The notes beneath the pieces are model-generated. The model was not told where the DNA came from. It made no database searches and saw nothing but the letters and a program-made list of their open reading frames with translations. Below, piece by piece: positions 42,473 through 52,302 of a stretch of 64,000 nt of DNA (the first letter of the stretch is position 1; every line of letters begins with the position of its first letter). A program made the position numbers and the translations under genes. Source of the stretch: Bacteroidaceae bacterium (GTDB lineage Bacteria > Bacteroidota > Bacteroidia > Bacteroidales > Bacteroidaceae); NCBI GenBank assembly GCA_017645305.1, contig JAGCPD010000071.1, positions 62,001 to 126,000 on the forward strand, written 5' to 3'.

Positions 42473-43027
42473 TTAAAAGTTTATTACTTGGGATTTTAAT
42501 TCTATCGAGGTTCCATCAGAACATCGTTTTAACATGTACGAACTGGGTGGCTCATTTGAGGTAGAAGTCTTTATGATGAAGCCATCATTACATGAAGATG
42601 CTGTTATGGTCATATCATCACCTCCTACATCAGAAAGGATAGTAATGGTTTCCAGTAATTCAGAAGTAGTAATCTCGGAATGTTTTTCTGCATTGTCTGT
42701 ATGGTGGATTGATAAGAAAAAGACAACACATATTATAGCGGCAGCGGCTGAAACAATCCAGCATAGAGCAACAATCTTACTCTTTTTACCTTTTCTTTGC
42801 ATTAGACGGTCGAACTCCTCGGCTTTTTCATCTGAGAGGACGAAGCCGCCATTGAGCCTGTCGGTTGCATCCATAAGTAGCCGCATATCCTCATCCTCTG
42901 GTGTGAGGGGTTCTTCTGCATGGCTATAGAAGTCACGAAGCATACGCTCTTCCTCTACGGTGGTCTCTGCATTCAGATACTTTTCCGCCAGTTGTTTCCG
43001 TTTTGTTATGTCATTGAGATTTATCAT
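42473..43027 (-). CDS. Putative anti-sigma factor, single membrane span
   Basis: 184 residues from the ATG at 43027 (MINLNDITKRKQLAEKYLNA), which overlaps the sigma stop by four bases; the frame extends upstream without need. The cytoplasmic N-terminus again has the 'AEKYLNAETTVEEERMLRDFY' type, the span is about residues 87-105 (IVALCWIVSAAAAIICVVFF), and the periplasmic part is about 80 residues. It has the same layout as the protein at 40529-41278, although the sequences are diverged. Confidence 0.65.
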   Translation of the reverse strand: MINLNDITKRKQLAEKYLNAETTVEEERMLRDFYSHAEEPLTPEDEDMRLLMDATDRLNGGFVLSDEKAEEFDRLMQRKGKKSKIVALCWIVSAAAAIICVVFFLSIHHTDNAEKHSEITTSELLETITILSDVGGDDMTITASSCNDGFIIKTSTSNEPPSSYMLKRCSDGTSIELKSQVINF

Positions 43028-43533
43028 TTCTTGTTCCTCCTTATCTTTAGTATTTCCATCAGTTTCCTTCTCGCAGCGCATATCATTGTCTTTGTGCTGG
43101 TGGACGTTGCATTACAGGCTGCGGCAATTTCCACCATTGACATTCCTTCGGCCCGCATCATCAACATTCGCTGTTGTGTTCTCGGCAGTTTTGCTAATGC
43201 ATTGCTTATTAACCGCTCAGTGTCGTGAGTAATCATCGACTGGTCAGCCTGCACGTTTCCGATGATGTTGCAGGTCTCGTTAAGTGGCTTATGTTGCTCT
43301 TTATTGAGTTTCAAGATGTCAATGCACACGTTCTTTGCAATAAACATAGCCAGCGCTTCGGGCTTCTGGTATTCGCTTAGCCTGTCTCGCATCTGCCACA
43401 GACGTAAAAGAGTTTCTTGTACGGCATCCTCCGCGTCGTAGGCCAGTTCTTGCTTGTTGAAGAAACTTCGGCAGAGATTCATCAGTTTCGGACGAACGGA
43501 TGTTGCGATATTTTGAAAGTCTTGCGATTCCAT
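43024..43533 (-). CDS. ECF-type RNA polymerase sigma factor
   Basis: 169 residues. Region 2: LAYDAEDAVQETLLRLWQMR; region 4: LPRTQQRMLMMRAEGMSMVE, then IAAACNATSTSTKTMICAAR. It heads a second cassette with the same order as 41769-39382 (sigma, anti-sigma overlapping by ATGA, secreted product). No consensus housekeeping promoter is evident upstream. Confidence 0.88.
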   Translation of the reverse strand: MESQDFQNIATSVRPKLMNLCRSFFNKQELAYDAEDAVQETLLRLWQMRDRLSEYQKPEALAMFIAKNVCIDILKLNKEQHKPLNETCNIIGNVQADQSMITHDTERLISNALAKLPRTQQRMLMMRAEGMSMVEIAAACNATSTSTKTMICAARRKLMEILKIRRNKK

Positions 43534-43683
43534 TTTTGTTTATGCACTTCTGCTATTAACACGAATAAGAACGGGAAAGGTAAACTACAAAAATGGAAAA
43601 ATGTCATTTGATGCATTCGTTTCATGATGTAACCTTTTCCAAAAATCAATTCAAACGACGAAGTTACGGACAACGGCATGAAA

Positions 43684-43741
43684 ATCCCTCGGCAAAGCCC
43701 GGAAATCGGATGCCGAGGGCGAAAATATGAAACTAGTTTCA
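43684..43741 (-). terminator. Repeated terminator cassette, copy 2
   Basis: CCCTCGGCA (43686-43694) with TGCCGAGGG (43711-43719), then GCGAAAATA and the palindrome TGAAACTAGTTTCA (43728-43741). Nearly identical to copy 1 over about 60 bases. It follows the Abi gene. Confidence 0.75.
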
Positions 43742-43794
43742 GCGTTTTTCTACTGCTGGGCTTCGAAAGTGATGTCTTTGGTTCAAATAGCGTG

Positions 43795-44688
43795 TTATTG
43801 CCATAAAGACTCGCTCTCCCATCCGTGAGGGAAGCCCATGGCGGTGACGTCGATGGACGGGTAAGCGGAGAGCAGGGCATCGACTTTCGCCTTCATGTCG
43901 TTGTTGGGCGAAATGATGTTGAGGAAATACTTGATGATGCAAAGGCTGAAATAGACTTTCCGCTGGTTGACGGGAATGGTAAGCCAAGGGCAAGTCATGT
44001 GCCGTTGTGTCAGCACCTGTAATGCAAATGTGCGGTTCCATACGCGAGCATGGTGGCCGCAGTTGTTGCGGGCAACGGTGATAATGGTCATCCATGAGTT
44101 GAACACAGGGACGCCCAATGAAAACTCCTGGGCTATCTTCTTGCGTATCTGGTTGCTCTTGATGTTGTTGTATATCCTGGTCAGTACGCCTAAGGGCAGG
44201 ATCTCTGCCAACATCCATGCTGGAGGATATGGGTCGGAATAGGTGTTGCGGAAATGTTCTATGAAATCCTCGCGCGACTTGGCGAGTTCGGCATCAATGA
44301 GTTGTTTTGTCTTGATAAAGGTGTTAGCATCATAGAAACAAGTCGGGTCAGTCATCCAGAAAGGATTGCCTGTCTCGCGGCTTGTGATATTGACAATGGC
44401 ACTGCGCACTGCAACCTCTATCTTTTCTATCTCGTTGAACATCAGCAGTCGCAGATGCCTGTCGAAACGGTACATATCCAGAGCTTGATTGAAGGTGGCC
44501 CCGGGCTTGAACACATGATTCTCCTTCGGTGTGGTCAAGAGGGGATAAAGGTATGCACTGAATCTATAGTAGCCGATGTGGCGGAGGTAGTTTTCCGTCC
44601 GTGTGACGTTCTCTATGTGGAGACCGCGCGACTGCAGCAATGCCGCCAACTGGGCAGGCGATGTGTAGGTCTTTGAATAATGTGCCAT
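43795..44688 (-). CDS. Abi_2 family abortive-infection protein (HEPN-like RNase)
   Basis: 297 residues. The family blocks are clear: TENYLRHIGYYRFSAYLYPL, then DMYRFDRHLRLLMFNEIEKI with EVAVRSAI, PPAWMLAEILPLGVLTRIYN and the C-terminal RNNCGHHARVWN. The last contains R-x4-H, the catalytic motif of HEPN ribonucleases, to which the Abi_2 (AbiD/AbiF) proteins are related. Such proteins stop phage growth by attacking RNA or disabling the host. It stands alone, with a perfect promoter and its own terminator; no paired antitoxin is seen. The hairpin in its leader (ACCCGCC at 44709-44703 with GGCGGGT at 44740-44734) might control its expression. Confidence 0.85.
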   Translation of the reverse strand: MAHYSKTYTSPAQLAALLQSRGLHIENVTRTENYLRHIGYYRFSAYLYPLLTTPKENHVFKPGATFNQALDMYRFDRHLRLLMFNEIEKIEVAVRSAIVNITSRETGNPFWMTDPTCFYDANTFIKTKQLIDAELAKSREDFIEHFRNTYSDPYPPAWMLAEILPLGVLTRIYNNIKSNQIRKKIAQEFSLGVPVFNSWMTIITVARNNCGHHARVWNRTFALQVLTQRHMTCPWLTIPVNQRKVYFSLCIIKYFLNIISPNNDMKAKVDALLSAYPSIDVTAMGFPHGWESESLWQ

Positions 44689-44751
44689 ATGAAAATAAAA
44701 CGACCCGCCGATTTAAGCATTGTGAAGAGGCTTGGCGGGTTCTCGTGAGTG

Positions 44752-44783
44752 CAAAGGTAGTGTTTTTTATTGAATTGACCAAA
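44752..44783 (-). promoter_or_regulatory. Promoter of the Abi gene
   Basis: Minus strand: TTTG (44783-44780), 20 bases, TACCTTTG (44759-44752). The leader (about 58 bases) contains a GC-rich stem followed by TTTTATTTT before the ATG, a terminator-like form. Confidence 0.8.
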
Positions 44784-44837
44784 CTTTTGGATGGGAAATC
44801 GCTTTTTGAGTGCTGTTTTGTTACCATGGTCAGTGTT

Positions 44838-45036
44838 TCATTCGTTTTTACCGTCGAAAGTGATGCCTTTGCGGATTTTTGACAACATCTGCGGGGTGAT
44901 GCAGAGGAACGAGGCAATAGCTGCAAGCGGCAGATGCTGCACAATGCCGGGACAGCGACTTAGCAACAATTCATAACGCTCGCGGGCCGTGGTGCGGTGG
45001 AAATCCAAGTAGCTTCTGCGGGCTTGAAGCCAACCA
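44838..45036 (-). pseudogene. C-terminal fragment of a Crp/Fnr-type regulator
   Basis: About 66 codons ending at the TGA at 44840-44838: LQARRSYLDFHRTTARERYE, LLLSRCPGIVQHLPLAAIAS, FLCITPQMLSKIRKGI. This is nearly the same as the last 60 residues of the intact Crp/Fnr protein at 51471-52049. The cNMP-binding N-terminal domain and any start codon are missing, so it is a decayed or partly copied paralogue. Confidence 0.8.
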
Positions 45037-45077
45037 TCCGCTCTTTTACCTTTATTATATACTACACCGCTACGCCT

Positions 45078-46781
45078 TCAATAGGCTTGCTCATGCACGC
45101 CTTTGACGGCTCGACCGCTGGGGTCATTCATGTTCTTGAAGGCGGCATCCCACTCCAGGGCGATGGCTGTAGAGCAAGCAACAGAGGCTTCCTGGTTCAC
45201 GCTGCGGGCTGCGCTGTCGCTGGGGAAGTGCTCGGCGAAGATGCTGCGGTAGTAGTACTCCTCCTTGTTCAGTGGCGGGTTGATGGGGAAACGCTCGGCT
45301 GCGTGTGCCATCTGCTCGTCGCTGACAGCCTCGGAGGTTATCTTCTTTAGGGTGTCGATCCACGAGTAGCCTACTCCGTCGCTGAACTGCTCCTTTTGTC
45401 GCCAGGCAATCTCCTCGGGCAACATGTCGGCAAAGGCTTCGCGGACAATCTTCTTCTCAATCTCGAAGCCGGGTTCGCCGTTCTTCTTCGGGCCGCACAT
45501 CTTCGCCTCTGGGTTCGTCCGCATTGCCACATCGAGGAACTCCTTGTCGAGGAACGGTACACGGCCCTCGACGCCCCAGGCCGACAGACTCTTGTTGGCG
45601 CGAAGGCAGTCGTAGTAGTGCAGCTTCGAGAGCTTGCGGACGGTCTCCTCGTGGAACGCCTGTGCGCTGGGTGCCTTGTGGAAGTAGAGGTAGCCACCGA
45701 ATATCTCGTCGGCACCCTCGCCCGAGAGCACCATCTTGATGCCCATCGACTTGATGACACGCGCCAACAGGTACATCGGTGTAGAGGCACGGACGGTTGT
45801 TACGTCGTAGGTCTCGATGAAATAGATGACGTCGCGGATGGCATCCAACCCCTCCTGTATGGTGTAGTTGATTTCGTGGTGGACGGTGCCGATGTGGTCG
45901 GCCACAAGCTTTGCCTTTGCCAAGTCTGGCGCACCCTTCAAGCCTACGGCGAACGAGTGCAGGCGGGGCCAGTAGGCGCGTGTCTGCGAGTTGTCCTCGA
46001 TACGGTGCTCGCTGAACTTCTCGGCAATGGCGGAGATGACAGAGGAATCCAGTCCGCCCGAGAGCAAAACGCCGTAAGGCACGTCCGACATCAGCTGGCG
46101 CTTCACAGCAGCCGTAAGCGCATCGCGAATGGCACCGACACTTGCCGCGTTGTTCTTCACAGCATCAAAGTCGAACCAGTCCCGGTTGTAGTACCTTTCC
46201 ATTTTCAATTTTCCATTTTCAATTTTTGAATTGCCATAGGCATAATGCCCAGGCAGGAAAGGCTCGTACCTCTCGCATTGCCCTTCGAGCGCCTTCAGCT
46301 CCGAAGCCACATACACTGTGCCGTCGCTGTCGTAACCTATATATAAAGGTATCACGCCGATAGGGTCGCGGGCAATGAGGAACTCGTCCTTCTCCTCATC
46401 ATAAAGAGCGAAAGCAAAGATGCCGCTGAGGTCTTCCAAGAAGTCAATGCCTTTGTCTCGATAGAGCGTCAGGATGACCTCGCAGTCCGAGCCTGTCTGG
46501 AACTCATACTGTCCGGCATAGCGGCGGCGAATCTCCTGATGGTTGTATATCTCGCCGTTGACTGCCAGCACCTGACGGCGGTCTGGGCTATACAACGGCT
46601 GACCGCCGCTCTCTGGGTCAACGATGGAAAGCCTTTCGTGAGCGAGGATGGCCGAGCCGCCACAATAGATTCCACTCCAGTCAGGTCCGCGGTGACGGAT
46701 TTTCTGACTCATACGCAGCGCTTTTTCACGCAATTCATGCGTTTGCTTATTTACATTAAAAATGCCTACAATACCACACAT
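45078..46781 (-). CDS. asnB: Asparagine synthetase (glutamine-hydrolysing)
   Basis: 567 residues. Cys2 (MCGIVGIF) is the glutaminase nucleophile; the N-terminal domain continues with RHRGPDWSG and NGEIYNHQEIR. The synthetase domain holds the PP-loop LLSGGLDSSVISA and SGEGADEIFGGYLYFHKAP. It makes asparagine from aspartate with glutamine nitrogen and ATP. It is the third gene of the pyrG-purF-asnB operon, 11 bases after purF. A short AT-rich repeat (46198-46235) supplies the residues NSKIENGKLKM between the two domains, where other AsnB proteins have a short loop before YYxRDWFDY. Confidence 0.95.
   Translation of the reverse strand: MCGIVGIFNVNKQTHELREKALRMSQKIRHRGPDWSGIYCGGSAILAHERLSIVDPESGGQPLYSPDRRQVLAVNGEIYNHQEIRRRYAGQYEFQTGSDCEVILTLYRDKGIDFLEDLSGIFAFALYDEEKDEFLIARDPIGVIPLYIGYDSDGTVYVASELKALEGQCERYEPFLPGHYAYGNSKIENGKLKMERYYNRDWFDFDAVKNNAASVGAIRDALTAAVKRQLMSDVPYGVLLSGGLDSSVISAIAEKFSEHRIEDNSQTRAYWPRLHSFAVGLKGAPDLAKAKLVADHIGTVHHEINYTIQEGLDAIRDVIYFIETYDVTTVRASTPMYLLARVIKSMGIKMVLSGEGADEIFGGYLYFHKAPSAQAFHEETVRKLSKLHYYDCLRANKSLSAWGVEGRVPFLDKEFLDVAMRTNPEAKMCGPKKNGEPGFEIEKKIVREAFADMLPEEIAWRQKEQFSDGVGYSWIDTLKKITSEAVSDEQMAHAAERFPINPPLNKEEYYYRSIFAEHFPSDSAARSVNQEASVACSTAIALEWDAAFKNMNDPSGRAVKGVHEQAY
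46198..46235. repeat. AT-rich interspersed repeat inside asnB
   Basis: TTTTCAATTTTCCATTTTCA and flanks, translated on the minus strand as KIENGKLKM in the inter-domain loop. Same family as the intergenic copy at 55810-55850. Confidence 0.65.
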
Positions 46782-46792
46782 ATTATTGTATT

Positions 46793-48547
46793 TTATTTAA
46801 GTTGTTTTTCTTCTATATACTTGATAAAAGCTTGGTTGACGAGGCGGATGCCGCCGGGGGTGGGGTAGTGGCCGGTGAAGTACCAGTCGCCCTGATGGTC
46901 TGGACAGGCGGCATGCAGGCCTTCGATGGTCTGGAAGACGAACTCCACAGGCGCTTGCATCCCGACGGGGCGCAGCATCTCTGCCATCTTCGTGTTGATG
47001 TCCTCGACGGTAAAGGGTTTGTATAAAGCAGAGACACAATTGCTTTGTTCAGCTTTTGGTTTACGGAGTTCGGCGAGGCAAGCCTCGTAGATGTCAGTGA
47101 TGAGTTGCCATAGGCCGCGCTCTTCGATGAGGGCGATGGTGGCACGGAAGGCGCAGAACTCCTCTAATCGCGCCATGTCGATGCCGTAGTAGTCGGGGTA
47201 ACGGATTTGGGGCGAACTGCTCACCATGACAATCTTCTTGGGGTGCAGGCGGTCCAGAATCTTGAAGATGCTTTCCTTCAAGGTGGTGCCGCGCACGATG
47301 CTGTCGTCGATGATGACAAGATTGTCCTCGTAAGGCCGCAGCGAGCCATAGGTGATGTCATAGACGTGTGAGGCGAGGTCGTTGCGAGAGCCGGCCTCGG
47401 TGATGAAGGTGCGGAGTTTGATGTCCTTCCAAGCCACCTTCTCGCTGCGGACGCTGAGCCCTTGGCTTCGCAGACCCTCCATCATGCCGTAGAAGGCAAC
47501 CTCTGCCGTGTTGGGGATGAAGGAGAAGACGGTGTGGTCGGTGTCGCCGTCGATGGCTCTGAGGATGGGAGCCGTGAGTTGCTGGCCGAGCTGCTTGCGC
47601 TCGTGATAGATGTCGCGGTCGGAGCCACGGCTGAAGTAGATGCGCTCGAACGAGCAGCGTGACTGCTGCTTGGGTTCCAGGATGGCTTCCAAGGAGGAAC
47701 TGCCGTCCTTGTGTACGATGAGCGCCTGACCGGCGGGTAGTTCCTGCACTTCCTCGCAGGTGAGGTCGAAGGTGGTTTGTAGCACGGCGCGTTCGCTGGC
47801 GACGGCAATCACCTCGTCGTCTTTGTGGAAGAAGGCGGGACGTATGCCCCAGGGGTCGCGCATGGCGAACATCTCGCCCGAGCCAGTCATGCCGCACATC
47901 ACGTAGCCGCCGTCGTAGTCCTGCATCGTGGTGCGCAGCACGTTTGCCATCTGCACGTGGTCCTCGATATAGTTGGTGATGTCTGTGTCCTGCAAGCCCA
48001 GTGCCTTTGCCTCGACGTAGCAGCGCTCCACCTCGCGGTCCAGACGGTGCCCCATCCACTCCAGCGTGATGTACGAGTCGCTGTAGATACGCGGCGACTG
48101 TCCTTGCCGAACTATCTTTTGGAATATCTCGTCGATGTTGGTCATGTTGAAGTTGCCGCACAGGCAGAGGTTCTTGGCTCGCCAGTTGTTGCGGCGCAGG
48201 AAGGGGTGGACGTACTGCAACCCGCTCTTGCCCGTGGTGGAGTAGCGCAGGTGACCCATGAAGAGCGATGCCTCTTCCCATTCGGGTGTCACGAGGTCGA
48301 AGATTTCGGTGATGGCATCTTTGCCCAGCGCCTTCTCGCGGAACATGTACTCCGTGCCGACGGGCGCATCCATGTTGACACAGGCGATGCCGGCACCTTC
48401 CTGGCCGCGGTTGTGCTGCTTCTCCATCAGCAGATAGAGTTTGTTCAGGCCGTAGGCCCTTGTGCCGTACTTCTGCCGGTAGTAGCTCTGGGGCTTCAGG
48501 AGCCTCACCAGTGCCACGCCACACTCATGCTTGAGTTGTTCCACCAT
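46793..48547 (-). CDS. purF: Amidophosphoribosyltransferase-type enzyme
   Basis: 584 residues from the ATG at 48547; a TTG twelve bases earlier is less likely. The N-terminus MVEQLKHECGVAL resembles a short propeptide before the catalytic Cys (Cys9), as in Bacillus-type PurF. The glutaminase domain includes QHNRGQEGAGIAC and MGHLRYSTTG, and the PRPP-binding loop is VIIDDSIVRGTTL. The reaction is the first step of purine synthesis, PRPP plus glutamine to phosphoribosylamine. It is longer than the usual 470-510, due to extra segments in the middle and C-terminal parts that look normal for Bacteroidetes forms. Second in the operon, 21 bases after pyrG. Confidence 0.9.
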   Translation of the reverse strand: MVEQLKHECGVALVRLLKPQSYYRQKYGTRAYGLNKLYLLMEKQHNRGQEGAGIACVNMDAPVGTEYMFREKALGKDAITEIFDLVTPEWEEASLFMGHLRYSTTGKSGLQYVHPFLRRNNWRAKNLCLCGNFNMTNIDEIFQKIVRQGQSPRIYSDSYITLEWMGHRLDREVERCYVEAKALGLQDTDITNYIEDHVQMANVLRTTMQDYDGGYVMCGMTGSGEMFAMRDPWGIRPAFFHKDDEVIAVASERAVLQTTFDLTCEEVQELPAGQALIVHKDGSSSLEAILEPKQQSRCSFERIYFSRGSDRDIYHERKQLGQQLTAPILRAIDGDTDHTVFSFIPNTAEVAFYGMMEGLRSQGLSVRSEKVAWKDIKLRTFITEAGSRNDLASHVYDITYGSLRPYEDNLVIIDDSIVRGTTLKESIFKILDRLHPKKIVMVSSSPQIRYPDYYGIDMARLEEFCAFRATIALIEERGLWQLITDIYEACLAELRKPKAEQSNCVSALYKPFTVEDINTKMAEMLRPVGMQAPVEFVFQTIEGLHAACPDHQGDWYFTGHYPTPGGIRLVNQAFIKYIEEKQLK

Positions 48548-48568
48548 CGAATTTGACAATTTTACAAT

Positions 48569-50376
<1,808 letters not shown>

Positions 50377-50528
50377 TATAATTCAAGCAAATTGCAACAT
50401 AATCGACAAATTCATTGACATGTATCAATTGCCAAACAGACTGGTGTCCTTACATGCGAACCAGCAGGCTCCGCCTAATATATAATATAAAATGTAGGGC
50501 AGGGTGATGGCGTTTCAAAGAAAAGTTG

Positions 50529-50536
50529 TATCTTTG
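50529..50536 (+). promoter_or_regulatory. -7 element of the zeta-toxin pair
   Basis: TATCTTTG at 50529-50536, 38 bases before the first ATG; no TTTG at the expected distance. Confidence 0.5.
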
Positions 50537-50574
50537 CAGCCAGACAACAGGCAATTCATTATAACAATATAGAT

Positions 50575-50760
50575 ATGAGCATCGACACCTACAAACTGAC
50601 AAGTACCGAGGAGCCTTCCGACGAGGTGCTGCAGGCTCTGATGGAGAAGGTGGCTCAGGCTGCCCGCGAGTCGAAGGCAAAAGCTGAGGCCGAGAAGCGC
50701 AGAAGGCTACAGACCGTAGCCGACGAAATCAAAGAGTGGAAACGTAAAGTTGCGATATGA
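50575..50760 (+). CDS. Putative antitoxin partner of the zeta-like kinase
   Basis: A 61-residue, highly charged helical protein (EKVAQAARESKAKAEAEKRR, then VADEIKEWKRKVAI). Its TGA overlaps the ATG of the kinase gene by four bases, the usual coupling of a toxin-antitoxin pair. It has no recognisable DNA-binding domain. The role is inferred from size, charge and context. Confidence 0.6.
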   Translation: MSIDTYKLTSTEEPSDEVLQALMEKVAQAARESKAKAEAEKRRRLQTVADEIKEWKRKVAI

Positions 50761-51350
50761 CGACAAGAAGACCCACACTTTGTGTCGTTGCCGGCCCCAA
50801 TGGTTCGGGCAAGACGACTACCACCACCCAGTTGCTTGAAAACGAGTGGACGGCAGACAGCCTGTACATCAATCCCGACAACATCGCGCAGGAAACCTTT
50901 GGCGATTGGAACTCTCCAGAGGCCGTGCTGAAGGCTGCCGAGGAAGCCACGCGTTTACGCTACGAATGTTTGGAACAGGGACGCGACTTCGTATTTGAAA
51001 CGGTCTTCTCTGCCCCCGAGAAACTGGAATTTCTTCGTAAGGCAAAGGATTCAGGCTTCTTCATCCGGCTGTTCTACGTCTGCACGTCCGATCCCGCCAT
51101 CAATGTGGCTCGCATTGCGCAGCGCTACATGAACGGTGGTCATGAGGTGCCCATCTCGAAAATCATCACGCGCTACTACAAGTCGCTCGCCAATGTGGCA
51201 AAGGCCATCACCTTCGTTGACCGCGCCTACATCTACGACAACTCTGTAGATAACCAGCTGCCCCGTCTGCTGTTCCGCATGACAGACGGTCAGCTCTTCA
51301 AGCAATACACCGACGACATTCCAGAGTGGGCATTGACCATATTGAAATAA
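50757..51350 (+). CDS. Zeta-toxin-like kinase
   Basis: 197 residues with Walker A VVAGPNGSGKTTTTTQ at the N-terminus, the substrate loop FVFETVFSAPEKLEFLRKA and the block RIAQRYMNGGHEVPISKIITRY, all features of the zeta toxin/UDP-N-acetylglucosamine kinase family. Zeta toxins phosphorylate a cell-wall precursor and block peptidoglycan synthesis; related chromosomal proteins phosphorylate other small molecules. The coupled upstream gene is the likely antidote. The pair sits between pyrG and a Crp/Fnr gene with no mobile element visible. Confidence 0.8.
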   Translation: MTTRRPTLCVVAGPNGSGKTTTTTQLLENEWTADSLYINPDNIAQETFGDWNSPEAVLKAAEEATRLRYECLEQGRDFVFETVFSAPEKLEFLRKAKDSGFFIRLFYVCTSDPAINVARIAQRYMNGGHEVPISKIITRYYKSLANVAKAITFVDRAYIYDNSVDNQLPRLLFRMTDGQLFKQYTDDIPEWALTILK

Positions 51351-51470
51351 TATCCTAACTCCTGAATTTCAAGCCGCATTGGCGGCGTAGCAATATATAT
51401 ACTAAAGGTAAGAGAGCGAATAGTCGGCTTCGGGGCTGTCCGCTTTTTCAATCAAAGAGAGAACGACAGG

Positions 51471-52049
51471 ATGGAACAGAAATTCGGGAAGAACAAAATA
51501 GACATAGATGTGCTGCGGGACTTCTGCGAGCGGGAGGGGCAGTGTGTGGTGTACCGCAAGGGGGAGCAGATGGAGCGCGAAGGCGACCCGTCGCGGTGGT
51601 TCGGCTTCGTGGCCGAGGGGTGCTTCAAGTATGTGACGCACGGCATCAGCGACGACCGAGAGCACATCACATGGTTCTCGTTCGAGGGTGAGTTCGCGGG
51701 AGACTATCCTACCTGTCTTGACGGACGTCCGGCACAAACAACGATTGAGGCGATGATGCCCAGCCGAATCTTCCGAGTCAATGGTGAACAATTGTTGCAA
51801 TGGTTCCGTGAAAATGGAGAGACAATGGAACTTCGCGCCGGCATTGCCGAGCACCTGCTATTTCAAGCTCGCAGAAGCCACTTGGATTTCCACCGCGCCA
51901 CGGCCCGCGAGCGTTATGAATTATTGCTAAGTCGTTGTCCGGGCATTGTGCAGCACTTGCCGCTTACTGCCATTGCCTCGTTCCTCTGTATCACGCCCAA
52001 TTACCTGAGCACTATCCGCAAGAATATCACGTTCGAAGCGAAAAAATAG
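51471..52049 (+). CDS. Crp/Fnr-family transcription regulator
   Basis: 192 residues. The N-terminal cNMP-binding-like beta-roll runs through 'QCVVYRKGEQMEREGDPSRW', 'GFVAEGCFKYV' and 'FEGEFAGDYP'. The C-terminal part (ARERYELLLSRCPGIVQHLP, then LTAIASFLCITPNYLSTIRK) is a winged-helix DNA-binding domain. No Cys cluster for an FeS centre is present, so it is not FNR itself. A second, truncated copy of its C-terminal half is at 44838-45036. Its target is unknown; the OMP gene downstream is one candidate. Closed by the terminator at 52081. Confidence 0.85.
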   Translation: MEQKFGKNKIDIDVLRDFCEREGQCVVYRKGEQMEREGDPSRWFGFVAEGCFKYVTHGISDDREHITWFSFEGEFAGDYPTCLDGRPAQTTIEAMMPSRIFRVNGEQLLQWFRENGETMELRAGIAEHLLFQARRSHLDFHRATARERYELLLSRCPGIVQHLPLTAIASFLCITPNYLSTIRKNITFEAKK

Positions 52050-52080
52050 CGCTACTTCCTTTAAGTAGTTTAAGACTTTC

Positions 52081-52121
52081 GCCCTCGGCACCCGATTTCC
52101 GGGCTTTACCGAGGGCTTTTT
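52081..52121 (+). terminator. Repeated terminator cassette, copy 3
   Basis: GCCCTCGG (52081-52088) with CCGAGGGC (52109-52116), an inner CCCG/CGGG pair and T5 (52117-52121). The sequence matches copies 1 and 2 in reverse orientation; the palindromic half on its left is degenerate (AGTAGTTTAAGACTTTC). Confidence 0.8.
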
Positions 52122-52302
52122 CGTACCGTTTCTATAACTTTGTGGTCGTAAAAGTTGGCAGTCCTGCAAATGTTAGACAAATGTCAAGGAAGGGATACTT
52201 CTGTCAGGCATAATTGACAGAACTTTTGCACCTGCTAATGTTAAAAGTTGAACGGTTTACGTTATTGTGTGTATATAATGATGATAAACCAAACAAAAAA
52301 CG

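Noticed and set aside
45396..46229. Plus-strand frame of 277 codons opposite asnB
   Set aside because: Complement of a certain gene; composition typical of antisense frames in GC-rich coding DNA.
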